Assembly (NCBI GenBank): GCA_902763615.1
Contig: CACWSX010000017.1
Span: forward strand, 1 to 64,000
Length of the DNA stretch: 64,000 nucleotides
From: an uncultured Prevotellaceae bacterium
GTDB lineage: Bacteria; Bacteroidota; Bacteroidia; Bacteroidales; Bacteroidaceae
Direction: 5' to 3'
Shown here: positions 25,620-34,224 of the stretch, piece by piece
How positions within the stretch are numbered: position 1 is the first letter of the stretch
Layout of the letters: every line of letters begins with the position of its first letter
Notes under the pieces: generated by a model
The model's database searches: none
What the model was told of the DNA's origin: nothing
Seen by the model: the letters and a program-made list of their open reading frames with translations, nothing else
Position numbers and translations under genes: made by a program

Positions 25620-28600
25620 TTAAAACGAAACATTAAGTCCGAAGGTGATGTTAAGAGGAATAGGATAGCCATAGTTGGCATTCTCCGGATCCACACCTGT
25701 GAAGTTCTTGCTCTTGATGGTCAGTAAGTTCTGGGCTGAGAGATACAGACGCAGGCGCTCGGCATAAAGTTTTTCGCAGATAGTCTTGGGGATGTTGTAA
25801 CCAAACTGAATAGTGCGCAACTTGGCAAATGAGCCGTTTTCTACGAAATAGGTGCTGACACGCTTCTCGTTGTTGTTGTCCATCGTACTGATGGCGGGAA
25901 TGTTCGATCCGTTGTTGCTGGGTGTCCAGGCGTCAAGCAGCCGGCGACCCTTATTCAGATTCGAGATGTTCAGACCACTCCAAAGGTCGGTCTCCTTCTT
26001 CAGGTCGCTGATTACATCGACCCCCTGCACACCCTGCCAGAACATCGTGAAGTCGAAGTTCTTGTACTGCAGGTAGATGTTCAGACCCCATGTGAAGTCG
26101 GGGGTAGGATCATAGATCCACTCCTGGTCAGCCTCGTTGATCACGCCGTCGTTATTCAGATCCTTCCAGCGGATGCGACCCAGACCGGCGCCGTTCTGCA
26201 CAGCATGGTTGTCGATCTCGTCCTGACTCTTGAAGATACCGTCGTAGACATAACCCACCTGTGAGTACATCGGATGACCTACCACGCTCTCTACGCCATT
26301 ACCACCGAAAGTACCGTTGGCAGCGATGGTCTCAGGCAGTTTGGTCACCTTGTTACGATAGGTACCAAGGTTGCCCGAGAGGTCGTACTGGAAATCGCCG
26401 ATATGCCCGCGATAACCTACATTCAGCTCGATACCCTTGTTCTCTACCTCACCGGCATTGATCCACTGGCCACTACCCTCACCCATCACACCGATGCCGG
26501 GCATATACACCAGAATATCCTTTGTCTTCTTGAAGTACCACTCCAGCGAACCGTAGAGTGCATTGCGGAACATACCGAAGTCAAGACCGATATTGGTCTG
26601 AGTGGTGGTCTCCCACTTCAGGTCGTCGTTGCCCAACTGGTTGCGCTTGAATCCTGAAGGCAGGGTCTGACCGCCGTTGGTGCCTGCGATGTCATAACTG
26701 GTACCATAGCTCTGACCACCGAAGTTAGCCTCACCGTAGTTGCTCTCATAGAGGGTATAGCGGGCGATATTCGAAATTTCCTGGTTACCGGTCTGTCCCC
26801 ACGATGCACGCAACTTCAGGTTGTCGAGCCAAGACACATCCTTCAGGAATTTCTCCTCGTTGATACGCCATCCGAAACTGACGGAGGGGAAAATACCATA
26901 GCGATTGTTCTTACCAAAGCGGCTACTACCATCGTAACGCATCGTCAGACTCAACAGATAGCGGTCGGCAAAATTGTAGTTCACCTTGCCGAAATAAGAT
27001 ATCAGAGTGTAGCCTTCGCCAGAGCCGTAAGCCTCAGCCTCGCCAACACCGGCATTTGGCCACATATAGTCGGGGGTGAGCACGGCGTAGTCGAATTTCT
27101 TTCCGCTGAAGTTGGTATCGTCTTCACGGTTCAGCTCAATACCTGCCATCGCATCAGCACGATGCAGGCCCTTCTCGAAGGCATAGGTGGCAACGGCGTT
27201 CCACATCCACTTGGTCCAATGCTCCTGCTTGGCCTCTACGGCATTGGTGGCATTGGCCACTGTTCCTTCCGTAATAGGATAGGTGAAGATGCGCTGCTGC
27301 TTCTGGGCATAGTCGATACCGAAGGTAGTCTTGATGTTGAGATCCTTCAGTGGGTTGATGTTCAGAAACACATCGCCGAAAGTGCGCCAGTAACTGTAAC
27401 GGTTGTCGCTGTTGCGGTCGAGACGGGCCACAGGATTCTCACGATCGGGATAGCCGCCTACAGGTCCGGCATACTTCCCATCCGTGGTATAGACGGGCAG
27501 CGAAGGGTTGAACTGCAGCACATTCTGCAGGAATCCGCCAGGGGCCTGCACTTCGTTAGTACGGTTAAGCGTGAAATGCTCACCCACCGTCAGCAGGTCT
27601 CTATCGTTGATCCTGACGAGTTTATAGTCTGCATTCATACGGGCAGAAAAACGTTCAAAGTCGCTCTGCTCGATGATACCTTTATTCTTATAATAGCCTA
27701 GCGAGAAGAACGAGGTGCCACGCTCCGAGCCGTTGCTCAACGAGACATTATATTGCTGTATCAATCCCGTGCGGGTGGTCTTATCAAACCAGTCAGTATC
27801 AGCAGCGGGCGTTGTACCGGCAGCATCGAGATACTTGTTCATGGTGATACCGTTGAGCATTGGCTGACCCTGGGCGTTGTATGTCCAGTCGTAACGATAT
27901 CCCAGACCGTTGGAATTGGGGTCAAGGCCGTCGTTCACATAACCTTGCCACATCACCTGACCGAACTCCTTGGCATTGAGTACTTCCATCTTGTGGGCGT
28001 AGGTCTGAACGGCCAGACTGGCATCGAAGTCGATTCTTACCTTGCCCTCCTTGCCTCGTTTGGTGGTAATGATAATCACACCATTAGCAGCACGCGAACC
28101 ATAGATACTAGCAGATGCGGCATCCTTCAATACCTGGATGCTCTCGATATCGTTTCCATTGAGCTCGTGCATACCTGCCTTCGTGGGTACACCGTCGATG
28201 ATGTAGAGCGGGTCGTTGTTGTTCAGCGTACCGACACCACGAATGCGGACTGTCGCACTACCTGAGGGAGAACCGTCGGCAGAGATGTTCATGCCAGGCA
28301 CACGACCCTGCATGGCCTTGATGGGGTTGTTCTCATTCTGCTTGGCCAGATCGGAAGGAGATACCACAGATACGGCACCCGTTAAGTCAGACTTACGCTG
28401 GGTGGTATAACCCGTCACCACCACTTCCTCAACCATCAGTGCATCATCCTGCATCGTCACTTTCATGCCGTTTTGCGCAGGCACCTCCTGAGTCAGATAA
28501 CCGATGAAGGAGATCACCAGAGTCTTGCCTGCTTCAACTTTCAAGGTAAAGTTACCGTCGAAATCGGTAATCGTACCGTTCGAGGTTCCCTTCTCCATGA

Positions 28601-28727
28601 CTGTGGCTCCGATAACCGTCTCGCCAGTAGGATCGATCACCGTTCCACTGATCTCTGTCTGCGCGTACATTATAGTACTCGTTAGAAGAGCCATCAAACT
28701 CAGAAAAAGTTTTTTCAGTTGTTTCAT
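25620..28727 (-). CDS. SusC-like TonB-dependent fructan transporter
   Basis: The 1035-residue outer-membrane protein has a signal peptide ending MYAQ, an N-terminal carboxypeptidase-D-like domain (ISGTVIDPTGETVIGATV), a TonB box region (EEVVVTGY), the plug with VRIRGVGTLNNNDPLYIIDG, and a long beta-barrel ending GLNVSF. It imports fructo-oligosaccharides using TonB energy. The order SusC-SusD-DUF4960-GH32 is that of the levan locus of B. thetaiotaomicron. Transcription probably starts from the promoter at 28782, beside operator B, and may also read through from 29119. Confidence 0.95.
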   Translation of the reverse strand: MKQLKKLFLSLMALLTSTIMYAQTEISGTVIDPTGETVIGATVMEKGTSNGTITDFDGNFTLKVEAGKTLVISFIGYLTQEVPAQNGMKVTMQDDALMVEEVVVTGYTTQRKSDLTGAVSVVSPSDLAKQNENNPIKAMQGRVPGMNISADGSPSGSATVRIRGVGTLNNNDPLYIIDGVPTKAGMHELNGNDIESIQVLKDAASASIYGSRAANGVIIITTKRGKEGKVRIDFDASLAVQTYAHKMEVLNAKEFGQVMWQGYVNDGLDPNSNGLGYRYDWTYNAQGQPMLNGITMNKYLDAAGTTPAADTDWFDKTTRTGLIQQYNVSLSNGSERGTSFFSLGYYKNKGIIEQSDFERFSARMNADYKLVRINDRDLLTVGEHFTLNRTNEVQAPGGFLQNVLQFNPSLPVYTTDGKYAGPVGGYPDRENPVARLDRNSDNRYSYWRTFGDVFLNINPLKDLNIKTTFGIDYAQKQQRIFTYPITEGTVANATNAVEAKQEHWTKWMWNAVATYAFEKGLHRADAMAGIELNREDDTNFSGKKFDYAVLTPDYMWPNAGVGEAEAYGSGEGYTLISYFGKVNYNFADRYLLSLTMRYDGSSRFGKNNRYGIFPSVSFGWRINEEKFLKDVSWLDNLKLRASWGQTGNQEISNIARYTLYESNYGEANFGGQSYGTSYDIAGTNGGQTLPSGFKRNQLGNDDLKWETTTQTNIGLDFGMFRNALYGSLEWYFKKTKDILVYMPGIGVMGEGSGQWINAGEVENKGIELNVGYRGHIGDFQYDLSGNLGTYRNKVTKLPETIAANGTFGGNGVESVVGHPMYSQVGYVYDGIFKSQDEIDNHAVQNGAGLGRIRWKDLNNDGVINEADQEWIYDPTPDFTWGLNIYLQYKNFDFTMFWQGVQGVDVISDLKKETDLWSGLNISNLNKGRRLLDAWTPSNNGSNIPAISTMDNNNEKRVSTYFVENGSFAKLRTIQFGYNIPKTICEKLYAERLRLYLSAQNLLTIKSKNFTGVDPENANYGYPIPLNITFGLNVSF

Positions 28728-28774
28728 TGTTGATCTTTAAATTGATTAGTACTTTTGTGAATTAAAATCTGTTG

Positions 28775-28782
28775 CAAAAGTA
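28775..28782 (-). promoter_or_regulatory. -7 box of the SusC operon promoter
   Basis: TACTTTTG on the minus strand, 47 nt before the SusC ATG at 28727. No good -33 TTTG is seen, as expected of a promoter that needs an activator. Operator B lies 30 bp upstream. Confidence 0.65.
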
Positions 28783-28811
28783 GTCATCAATTGTTTCATA
28801 GCATTGAAAAT

Positions 28812-28869
28812 ATCGTTCATCCCGTGCAAGATTTGTTTCAATGCAACATTTTTGCTAGAAATGAACGAT
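28812..28869. promoter_or_regulatory. Inverted-repeat operator B upstream of SusC
   Basis: Half-sites ATCGTTCAT (28812-28820) and ATGAACGAT (28861-28869), identical to those of operators A and C. The half-site starts are 49 bp apart here against 28 bp in operator A, a difference of 21 bp or two helical turns, which keeps both half-sites on the same face of the DNA. Confidence 0.65.
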
Positions 28870-28892
28870 TTTTGCAAGTAGAACCGGGATGG

Positions 28893-28975
28893 CCATCCAT
28901 TTCTTGCAGGAAGGCCTCGTAACACTTTTTTGTAGGCCTTGGAAAAAGTGTTGGAAGGCCTTGTAAAAAAAACCG
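28893..28975. repeat. Palindromic repeat cluster (GGAAGGCCTT / AACACTTTT)
   Basis: Three AAGGCCTT-like palindromes alternate with AACACTTTTT and its complement. AAAGTGTTGGAAGGCCTT at 28945-28962 is the exact complement of a segment at 6100-6117. The cluster lies between the terminator at 28985 and operator B. Confidence 0.6.
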
Positions 28976-28984
28976 TCAAACGAA

Positions 28985-29105
28985 AGAAGGCGCGACTCTC
29001 ACGAGCTGCGCCTTTTTCCTGAAAGCAATCTTTCTAACTTAATAACTAACCTAACTATTAACAATTAACTAACTAATTCTCTACAAACTGTATGAAGCAT
29101 TTATT
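28985..29105 (-). ncRNA. Candidate short RNA from a fructan-controlled promoter
   Basis: A -7 box (TACCTTTG at 29119-29112, minus strand) is followed by about 90 nt of A/U-rich, unstructured sequence with repeated TAACT-like words and then a GC-rich hairpin (AAGGCGC ... GCGCCTT at 28987-29016), then CTTTCG and, further on, T8. No protein longer than a few codons fits. Operator C lies about 50 bp upstream of the promoter box, the same distance as operator A to its promoter. It could be an independent small RNA or a long leader with an attenuator for the SusC operon. Exact ends are estimates. Confidence 0.45.
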
Positions 29106-29111
29106 CTGGTG

Positions 29112-29119
29112 CAAAGGTA
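29112..29119 (-). promoter_or_regulatory. -7 box of the candidate short RNA
   Basis: TACCTTTG on the minus strand, 392 bp upstream of the SusC start and 50 bp downstream of operator C. Confidence 0.6.
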
Positions 29120-29169
29120 GGTAGATTTCACCATATCGCTGATAAAATATGTTTCATCAACATGCAAAA

Positions 29170-29228
29170 ATCGTTCATTCTGCAGCAAAACTGACTATTT
29201 GAAACAATTCTGCTACAGAATGAACGAT
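29170..29228. promoter_or_regulatory. Inverted-repeat operator C after the regulator gene
   Basis: ATCGTTCATTCTG (29170-29182) and its complement CAGAATGAACGAT (29216-29228) form a perfect 13-bp inverted repeat. Half-site starts are 50 bp apart, nearly as in operator B. It begins 13 bp after the stop codon of the regulator gene. Confidence 0.65.
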
Positions 29229-29241
29229 TAATACTAACACT

Positions 29242-30813
29242 TTATTTCGCTTGCAAATCAGAAGGACTGACGCCGAATTCGTCCTTAAAGCACTTGGTGA
29301 AGTAGCTGGGTGCAGTGAAACCTACTTCGTAAGCCACCTCGGACACATTCTTGCCCGATGTGAGCAGAAGCTGGTAACCGCGATTGAGACGAGCTGTACG
29401 AAGCAGTTCTACAGGCGATGAACCAGAGATGGCCTTTACCTTACGATAGAGTTGTACGCGACTGAGATTCATCGCTGATGCCAGATCGTCGACACTCAGA
29501 TCGCTGTCGGACAAACGAGCCTCAACCACTTTCTTAAAATGCACGATAAAGAGGGGTTCCTGAACATCATCAGAAGATTCTCCAGATTCTTTATCTTGTT
29601 CTTCAGGCTCCGCAGTGGGCGCCTCTAATTCAGTTTCCTGTTCCTGCTCAACGGGAATCTCCAGGTTCCACAGGTTATTGACCACACGTTCGTGCTGAGC
29701 CGAGACCTTGCCACGATGGTATAGGGTGAAGAGCACCAAGACCAGTAATAACAAGGCTATCAGAACCAGCGCCAGGAGCGTTATCGTGCGCTGCGTGGCG
29801 AGTTGCTGCAGATAGCCGCTGGCCTGCTCCTGAAGTTTCTCCAGATTCTGGGCTTGTCGCATCACCTCGTCGCTCTCGAGCAACAGCACCTTGGCATTCT
29901 CATGTGTCACCAGAGCCGACGTGAGCATGGTCTCTTTCTCATAAGGCTTTCCATCGAGAATATCCAATGCTATCTGCAGGAGCTGATCGCCACGCGTAGG
30001 ATAAATATAAGAGGCTTCGAGCAGCGAGTCTTGTACCTGCCTAATACCACCGTTCTCACCAGGCAGTCCGTCGATGCCACAGAAGAGCGGCAACTGCACC
30101 CCACGCTCTGAAAAGGCCTTGCGAGCACCCATAGCAGACCGGTCGTTGTGACCGAATACGAGATCGATGCCTTGGAGGTCTCCCTTATAGGCTTTCACCG
30201 CCTCGTAGGCCGTAGGCTCCGTCCAGTCGCCTTGTATCGTTGCCACCACCTCCACACCCGAATCCTTCAGTGCATCAGTGAAACCATCATGCCGCTCATC
30301 GGCCGGCGAAGAGCCCTTCAGTCCTAAAATCTCCATCACCCTGCCCTTTCCATTGAGACGCGACACCACATACTCACCCATCTGACGGCCCATCTCATAG
30401 TTGTCGGCACTGACAAAGGCTGTGTATTTCTGTGAATCGGTCTTACGCTCAAACACAATAACTGGGATGCCTTTGTCGTAAGCACGGTCGATGGCTGGAG
30501 ATACAGACGAGAGTTGGTTGGGAGCCACAATCAGCAGGTCGATGCCACTTTCGACAAGACTGTCGATCTGTTGCGACTGCCGCTCTGAGTTGTCGTAGGC
30601 CGAGGCAAAGCGCAGTTCCACTCCTTCGTGGAAATTGGTTTCCATCTGCATCTCTGAGTTCTGCCAGTGACGCCAGATGTCTTCGGAGCATTGCGAGACG
30701 CCAATGATGTGCTGGGGCCTCTTCTCAGAGCAAGAAACCGACAGCATCGCAATCATTACCACACACAACAATATGCGGGAGGTATTGGAAAAAGAGTTCT
30801 TTATTTGTCTCAT
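29242..30813 (-). CDS. One-component membrane regulator: periplasmic sugar-binding domain, one TM helix, AraC-type HTH
   Basis: The 523-residue protein begins with a signal or anchor segment with VSCSEK at Cys28. Residues about 35-320 form a ribose-binding-type periplasmic domain (HIIGVSQCSEDIWR; LLIVAPNQLSSVSPAI; GIPVIVFERKT; VFGHNDRSAMGARKA). A coiled stretch and one strong membrane helix (TLLALVLIALLLLVLVLFTL, about 345-365) follow, then an acidic linker and an AraC-family HTH domain at about 419-523 (DLASAMNLSRVQLYRKVKAI; EVAYEVGFTAPSYFTKCFK). The levan regulator BT1754 has the same sensor but also histidine kinase and receiver domains; none is present here. It probably senses fructose and acts directly on the inverted-repeat operators. 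It has its own promoter at 30849. Confidence 0.85.
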   Translation of the reverse strand: MRQIKNSFSNTSRILLCVVMIAMLSVSCSEKRPQHIIGVSQCSEDIWRHWQNSEMQMETNFHEGVELRFASAYDNSERQSQQIDSLVESGIDLLIVAPNQLSSVSPAIDRAYDKGIPVIVFERKTDSQKYTAFVSADNYEMGRQMGEYVVSRLNGKGRVMEILGLKGSSPADERHDGFTDALKDSGVEVVATIQGDWTEPTAYEAVKAYKGDLQGIDLVFGHNDRSAMGARKAFSERGVQLPLFCGIDGLPGENGGIRQVQDSLLEASYIYPTRGDQLLQIALDILDGKPYEKETMLTSALVTHENAKVLLLESDEVMRQAQNLEKLQEQASGYLQQLATQRTITLLALVLIALLLLVLVLFTLYHRGKVSAQHERVVNNLWNLEIPVEQEQETELEAPTAEPEEQDKESGESSDDVQEPLFIVHFKKVVEARLSDSDLSVDDLASAMNLSRVQLYRKVKAISGSSPVELLRTARLNRGYQLLLTSGKNVSEVAYEVGFTAPSYFTKCFKDEFGVSPSDLQAK

Positions 30814-30841
30814 CTGTAAGGTATTATGTCAATTACGTCTG

Positions 30842-30849
30842 CAAAAGTA
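30842..30849 (-). promoter_or_regulatory. -7 box of the fructan regulator gene
   Basis: TACTTTTG on the minus strand, 28 nt before the ATG at 30813. No operator half-site is seen near it, so the regulator is probably expressed constitutively. Confidence 0.65.
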
Positions 30850-30921
30850 GAAAAAAAAAACGAAAAATACAAAATTATTTTTTTCTTTTTCTCAAATAGA
30901 ATCCAACTTCATGTAGTTCGT

Positions 30922-33900
30922 CTAATGGCCGATGATTTCAGAGTGGGTCATAAAGTGGCGATCCTGAGGGAAGGAACTCGGGGTAATGACAAACGGTCGG
31001 CCTCCGTCTGGATGAAGGGTAATCCTCTGGAATCGAGGCGCAGAGAGCATATAGCGGTCGGTGGCCGGACAGACGGGATAGAAACCTATCGAAGAGAAGA
31101 TATACCAAGCCGACATCTGACCAGCATCATCGTTGCCAGAGAGTCCGCCAGGGGTGTCATTATACTCTGTATCAAGAATATGGGCCACACGGTCGATGGT
31201 CTTTTCTCTTTTCCCGATGAAATCGTACAAATAGGCTATCTGATGACAAGGTTCGTTGCCGTGCCAATAGCGCCCCTCAGTAAACATGGAGTCGAGCTTC
31301 GCCTCGAACTTCTGAGGGCCTCCCAAGGCCTCCACCAGTCCTTCAACATTCTGAGGCACATACCAGGTATAATGACAAGCAGCTCCCTCCGTAATCCAAG
31401 GCTTGCGATGAACATAATCTGTATTCCCCTCAAACACTGTTTGATGTCGTCCGTCACAATAACCTGTCTGGGGATTGATGACATTACGCCAGTTCTCTGA
31501 ACGACGCATCAGCTCGTTGAAATCCTGTTCCTTGCCTAATGCTTTAGCCAATTGGGCAACTGCGAAATCATCGAAGGCATACTCGAGGGTACGTGAAGTC
31601 TGCTCTTCCTGATGGTAAGCCTCCTTTACGCTATCCTCCAAAGGGATATAACCATATTTCAGATAGCTCGCCAGAGCCCTGCGGCCCATACCATTCTTAT
31701 ATTCCTCATAAGAAGCCGGTGTCTCGAAAGCATTCTTCCGCATAGCCTCATAGGCCTTTCCCACGTTGAAATTGCGGATTCCCTTCACATAAGCATCGGC
31801 GAGGGCTACAGAACAATGGTCGCCAATCATGGCTGCTGTATAGCTGTTCCAACAAGGAAAGATGGGCAACCAACCGCCTTGTTCATACATTGTGACCAAC
31901 GATTGCATCATATCTGCTGACTGCTGAGGCGCAATGAGGTTATACAATGGGTGGACGGCACGATAGGTGTCCCACATCGAGAAATCGCCGTAGAATTTAT
32001 GAGGAGGCAGGAAACTGGAGTCAGGAGTCAGGGGTGTGCCATCAGCAAACTTCGGATAGTTACCGTCCACATCGCTCATCTCTCGAGGCAGGAAGGAACA
32101 GCGATAGAGGGCGCCATAAAACTGATTCACGCGGGCCGTATCCTGATCCTCTACATCAATGGTATGCAAACGGGCTGTCCATTGACGGGCCAGATTCTCC
32201 ATCATACTATCAAAATCGTGCGCCTCAGCCTCAGCGGCAAAATTATTGACAGCGCCCTCTTTCGTCGTAAATGAAGTGGCAGCTTTCAGAATAATCGGCT
32301 CATGGGCCTTGCCGTTGAAAGTGAACCAGGCACAGAGACTATCAATGCCAAAATCCGCGATTTCATCGTAGGCTTGCAACAGATAATGTCCGCAGAAACC
32401 TGCCGGCTCACCCCATCCCTGATAGATACGATGCACAGGATTATAGCCGTAAATGGTCTTTTCCTGATTGTCTAACTTCAGAAAGCCCTCACCCATTCCC
32501 GCTGACGCGCCTACCCGTAGCCTTTCATCACTATTATGATTAAGTACGATATGAACAGGTCCATCCTGCTCTGGTGTGATGCGGAAAATAGCTGTATGAC
32601 TGCTGCCCGTCAGTTCTATTTTCAGATGTTCGTGAGGCAGACGAACAGCATAATAGTGGGGATGAGAGATTTCATCAGCGTGAGTGAAAAGCGTCGCTCG
32701 TTCCTCAGGTCTCAGACGCAACTGTCCAGTAAGAGCTGCCAGCGTAAACGATCCATAATCCTGTGTGCATCCACCAACAATCCAATGACTATTGCGGATA
32801 CCCTGAAACAACGAGTCTGTATAATAATATGGTGCCAGACACTTCTTCTCTGTATCACGGGTCTGAGGCGTCCAGAAGTTCTGTCCATTCGGAGCCAGTA
32901 CGGCTGGCAATGTCTGACCGTGTTCCTCTGAGCCTTTGCCGAAGAGACCTGCCGTCTTGGTATTGGCTGGAGCTGTTCCCACCATCGTATTCAAGGCACA
33001 AAGCTGACGCAGATGTTCATAATAGTGCATACGGTCTGCTACATGCTGCTTCACAAGCTCCCAATCGTAGAAGCCCTCCATCAGACAACTGAGATCCTTC
33101 ATGTGGGCAGGCTGCTCATTGTGCAGAAATTGCACAAGAACCTTACCCTGTGCATTTCTATAGAATATCATCTGCAAATTCGCTGCCATTGGTAGAAGAA
33201 CATCCATCGGCATATCCTTCGTATCAACACCCATGAGTGTCAGCAGGCGATATAGATTCGTATCATGTCCGAAGCGTAGATCAGCACCCACACCTTCTCT
33301 AGTGATAGCAGCATCGGCATCGGCCTCAATACGATTCCAAAGAGAAATGGCACAACGAGCGGCTATACCATTATTCTCGATTTCATCGCCATTCTGGAGG
33401 GTCATCCGTCTGTTGTTCAGTTCGTAGACTGCCATTTGTTCTTCATCTGTGAAAATGTCGTAGAGTGATACATTGAGCTCTACATCCTGCATATCCGAAG
33501 CGATGGTATGCAACTCAGAAAGCAACTTCTCCCTATCAGGCTTCGACAAATGGCTGGCATCAGTGAATAATGAATTGATAAATCTGTCTGTTGAGATTGT
33601 CAACGGCCATCTCAGTGAATGTTCAAAATCTCTCTGCTCCTGCGAAGTATAGGCTATCCAAGCCATATCTTCCGCGCGGGTAATGGGATTAATTTGTAGC
33701 GATGGATTCTGAGTTTTCAGTTCTGCCACAAAGTTTTCCATACTAGACTTGCAGCGATTGACGGTACTCGAATGAGCCGTCAGATGAGCTTCAGCCGTAA
33801 AGAGCTGAGGGAAGTTCTGATACATCCTTCCAGCAATCTGACGATGCTGTCGACCTCCAAGTGGCGTCAGCAATCCACCATTGCCTTTCGCATTCTTCCA

Positions 33901-34209
33901 AATCTTCTCCAAACGTTTGCGCACGCTCTTGCCTAACTTCGTCAAGCGGTTCTTATCCTCAAATTGCCCATTGACCCATGTATATCGTTTATCATTAGGC
34001 AACCAGCGAGAGCCGTGCCTGCCATAGTGCGAGATATAAAATGGCTCATAGCCCTCAGGAGCTATTGCCAATGCTGTCTCTGTCATTGGGTATGCGTAAT
34101 ACACACCGCCCAACTTCTCATATTGAGCAGATAACGGTAAAAAGATAAAGAAGAAAAAAAGTAAAACCATTTTCCATCTCATCATCTCTTGCGTACATCT
34201 TCTTTTCAT
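30922..34209 (-). CDS. Fusion of histidine acid phosphatase and GH92 alpha-mannosidase
   Basis: The 1095-residue protein has a signal peptide (VLLFFFFIFLPLSAQ; start at 34209, or Met10 at 34182). Residues about 35-385 are a histidine acid phosphatase: HYGRHGSRW carries the nucleophile motif RHGxR and FGHDTNL the HD proton donor; the domain resembles MINPP-type phosphatases. From about 395 comes a GH92 domain: GTAPANTKTAGLFG, GGCTQDYGSF, the MWDTYRAVHPLYNL block and the catalytic GLSGNDDAGQMSAW. GH92 enzymes are Ca2+-dependent exo-alpha-mannosidases. The GH92 end is somewhat shortened (ends MTHSEIIGH). An 11-residue insert (about 565-575) comes from a mobile repeat. It ends an operon with a histidine kinase and another GH92. 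I infer removal of phosphate and mannose from phosphomannans or phosphorylated N-glycans. Confidence 0.88.
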   Translation of the reverse strand: MKRRCTQEMMRWKMVLLFFFFIFLPLSAQYEKLGGVYYAYPMTETALAIAPEGYEPFYISHYGRHGSRWLPNDKRYTWVNGQFEDKNRLTKLGKSVRKRLEKIWKNAKGNGGLLTPLGGRQHRQIAGRMYQNFPQLFTAEAHLTAHSSTVNRCKSSMENFVAELKTQNPSLQINPITRAEDMAWIAYTSQEQRDFEHSLRWPLTISTDRFINSLFTDASHLSKPDREKLLSELHTIASDMQDVELNVSLYDIFTDEEQMAVYELNNRRMTLQNGDEIENNGIAARCAISLWNRIEADADAAITREGVGADLRFGHDTNLYRLLTLMGVDTKDMPMDVLLPMAANLQMIFYRNAQGKVLVQFLHNEQPAHMKDLSCLMEGFYDWELVKQHVADRMHYYEHLRQLCALNTMVGTAPANTKTAGLFGKGSEEHGQTLPAVLAPNGQNFWTPQTRDTEKKCLAPYYYTDSLFQGIRNSHWIVGGCTQDYGSFTLAALTGQLRLRPEERATLFTHADEISHPHYYAVRLPHEHLKIELTGSSHTAIFRITPEQDGPVHIVLNHNSDERLRVGASAGMGEGFLKLDNQEKTIYGYNPVHRIYQGWGEPAGFCGHYLLQAYDEIADFGIDSLCAWFTFNGKAHEPIILKAATSFTTKEGAVNNFAAEAEAHDFDSMMENLARQWTARLHTIDVEDQDTARVNQFYGALYRCSFLPREMSDVDGNYPKFADGTPLTPDSSFLPPHKFYGDFSMWDTYRAVHPLYNLIAPQQSADMMQSLVTMYEQGGWLPIFPCWNSYTAAMIGDHCSVALADAYVKGIRNFNVGKAYEAMRKNAFETPASYEEYKNGMGRRALASYLKYGYIPLEDSVKEAYHQEEQTSRTLEYAFDDFAVAQLAKALGKEQDFNELMRRSENWRNVINPQTGYCDGRHQTVFEGNTDYVHRKPWITEGAACHYTWYVPQNVEGLVEALGGPQKFEAKLDSMFTEGRYWHGNEPCHQIAYLYDFIGKREKTIDRVAHILDTEYNDTPGGLSGNDDAGQMSAWYIFSSIGFYPVCPATDRYMLSAPRFQRITLHPDGGRPFVITPSSFPQDRHFMTHSEIIGH
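32491..32524. repeat. GC-rich repeat inserted in the GH92 coding sequence
   Basis: On the minus strand this reads GGCTACGGGTAGGCGCGTCA then GCGGGAATGGG. The same element occurs at 48940-49000 and 50394-50419 in an unrelated gene. Here it encodes LRVGASAGMG exactly between NSDE and GEGF, which are adjacent in ordinary GH92 proteins. Confidence 0.75.
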
Positions 34210-34224
34210 ATCTATTTACCTTTT

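Noticed and set aside
29242..30813. Full hybrid two-component system (HTCS)
   Set aside because: No H-box, N/G boxes or receiver Asp region can be found between the membrane helix and the AraC domain; only an acidic linker is there.
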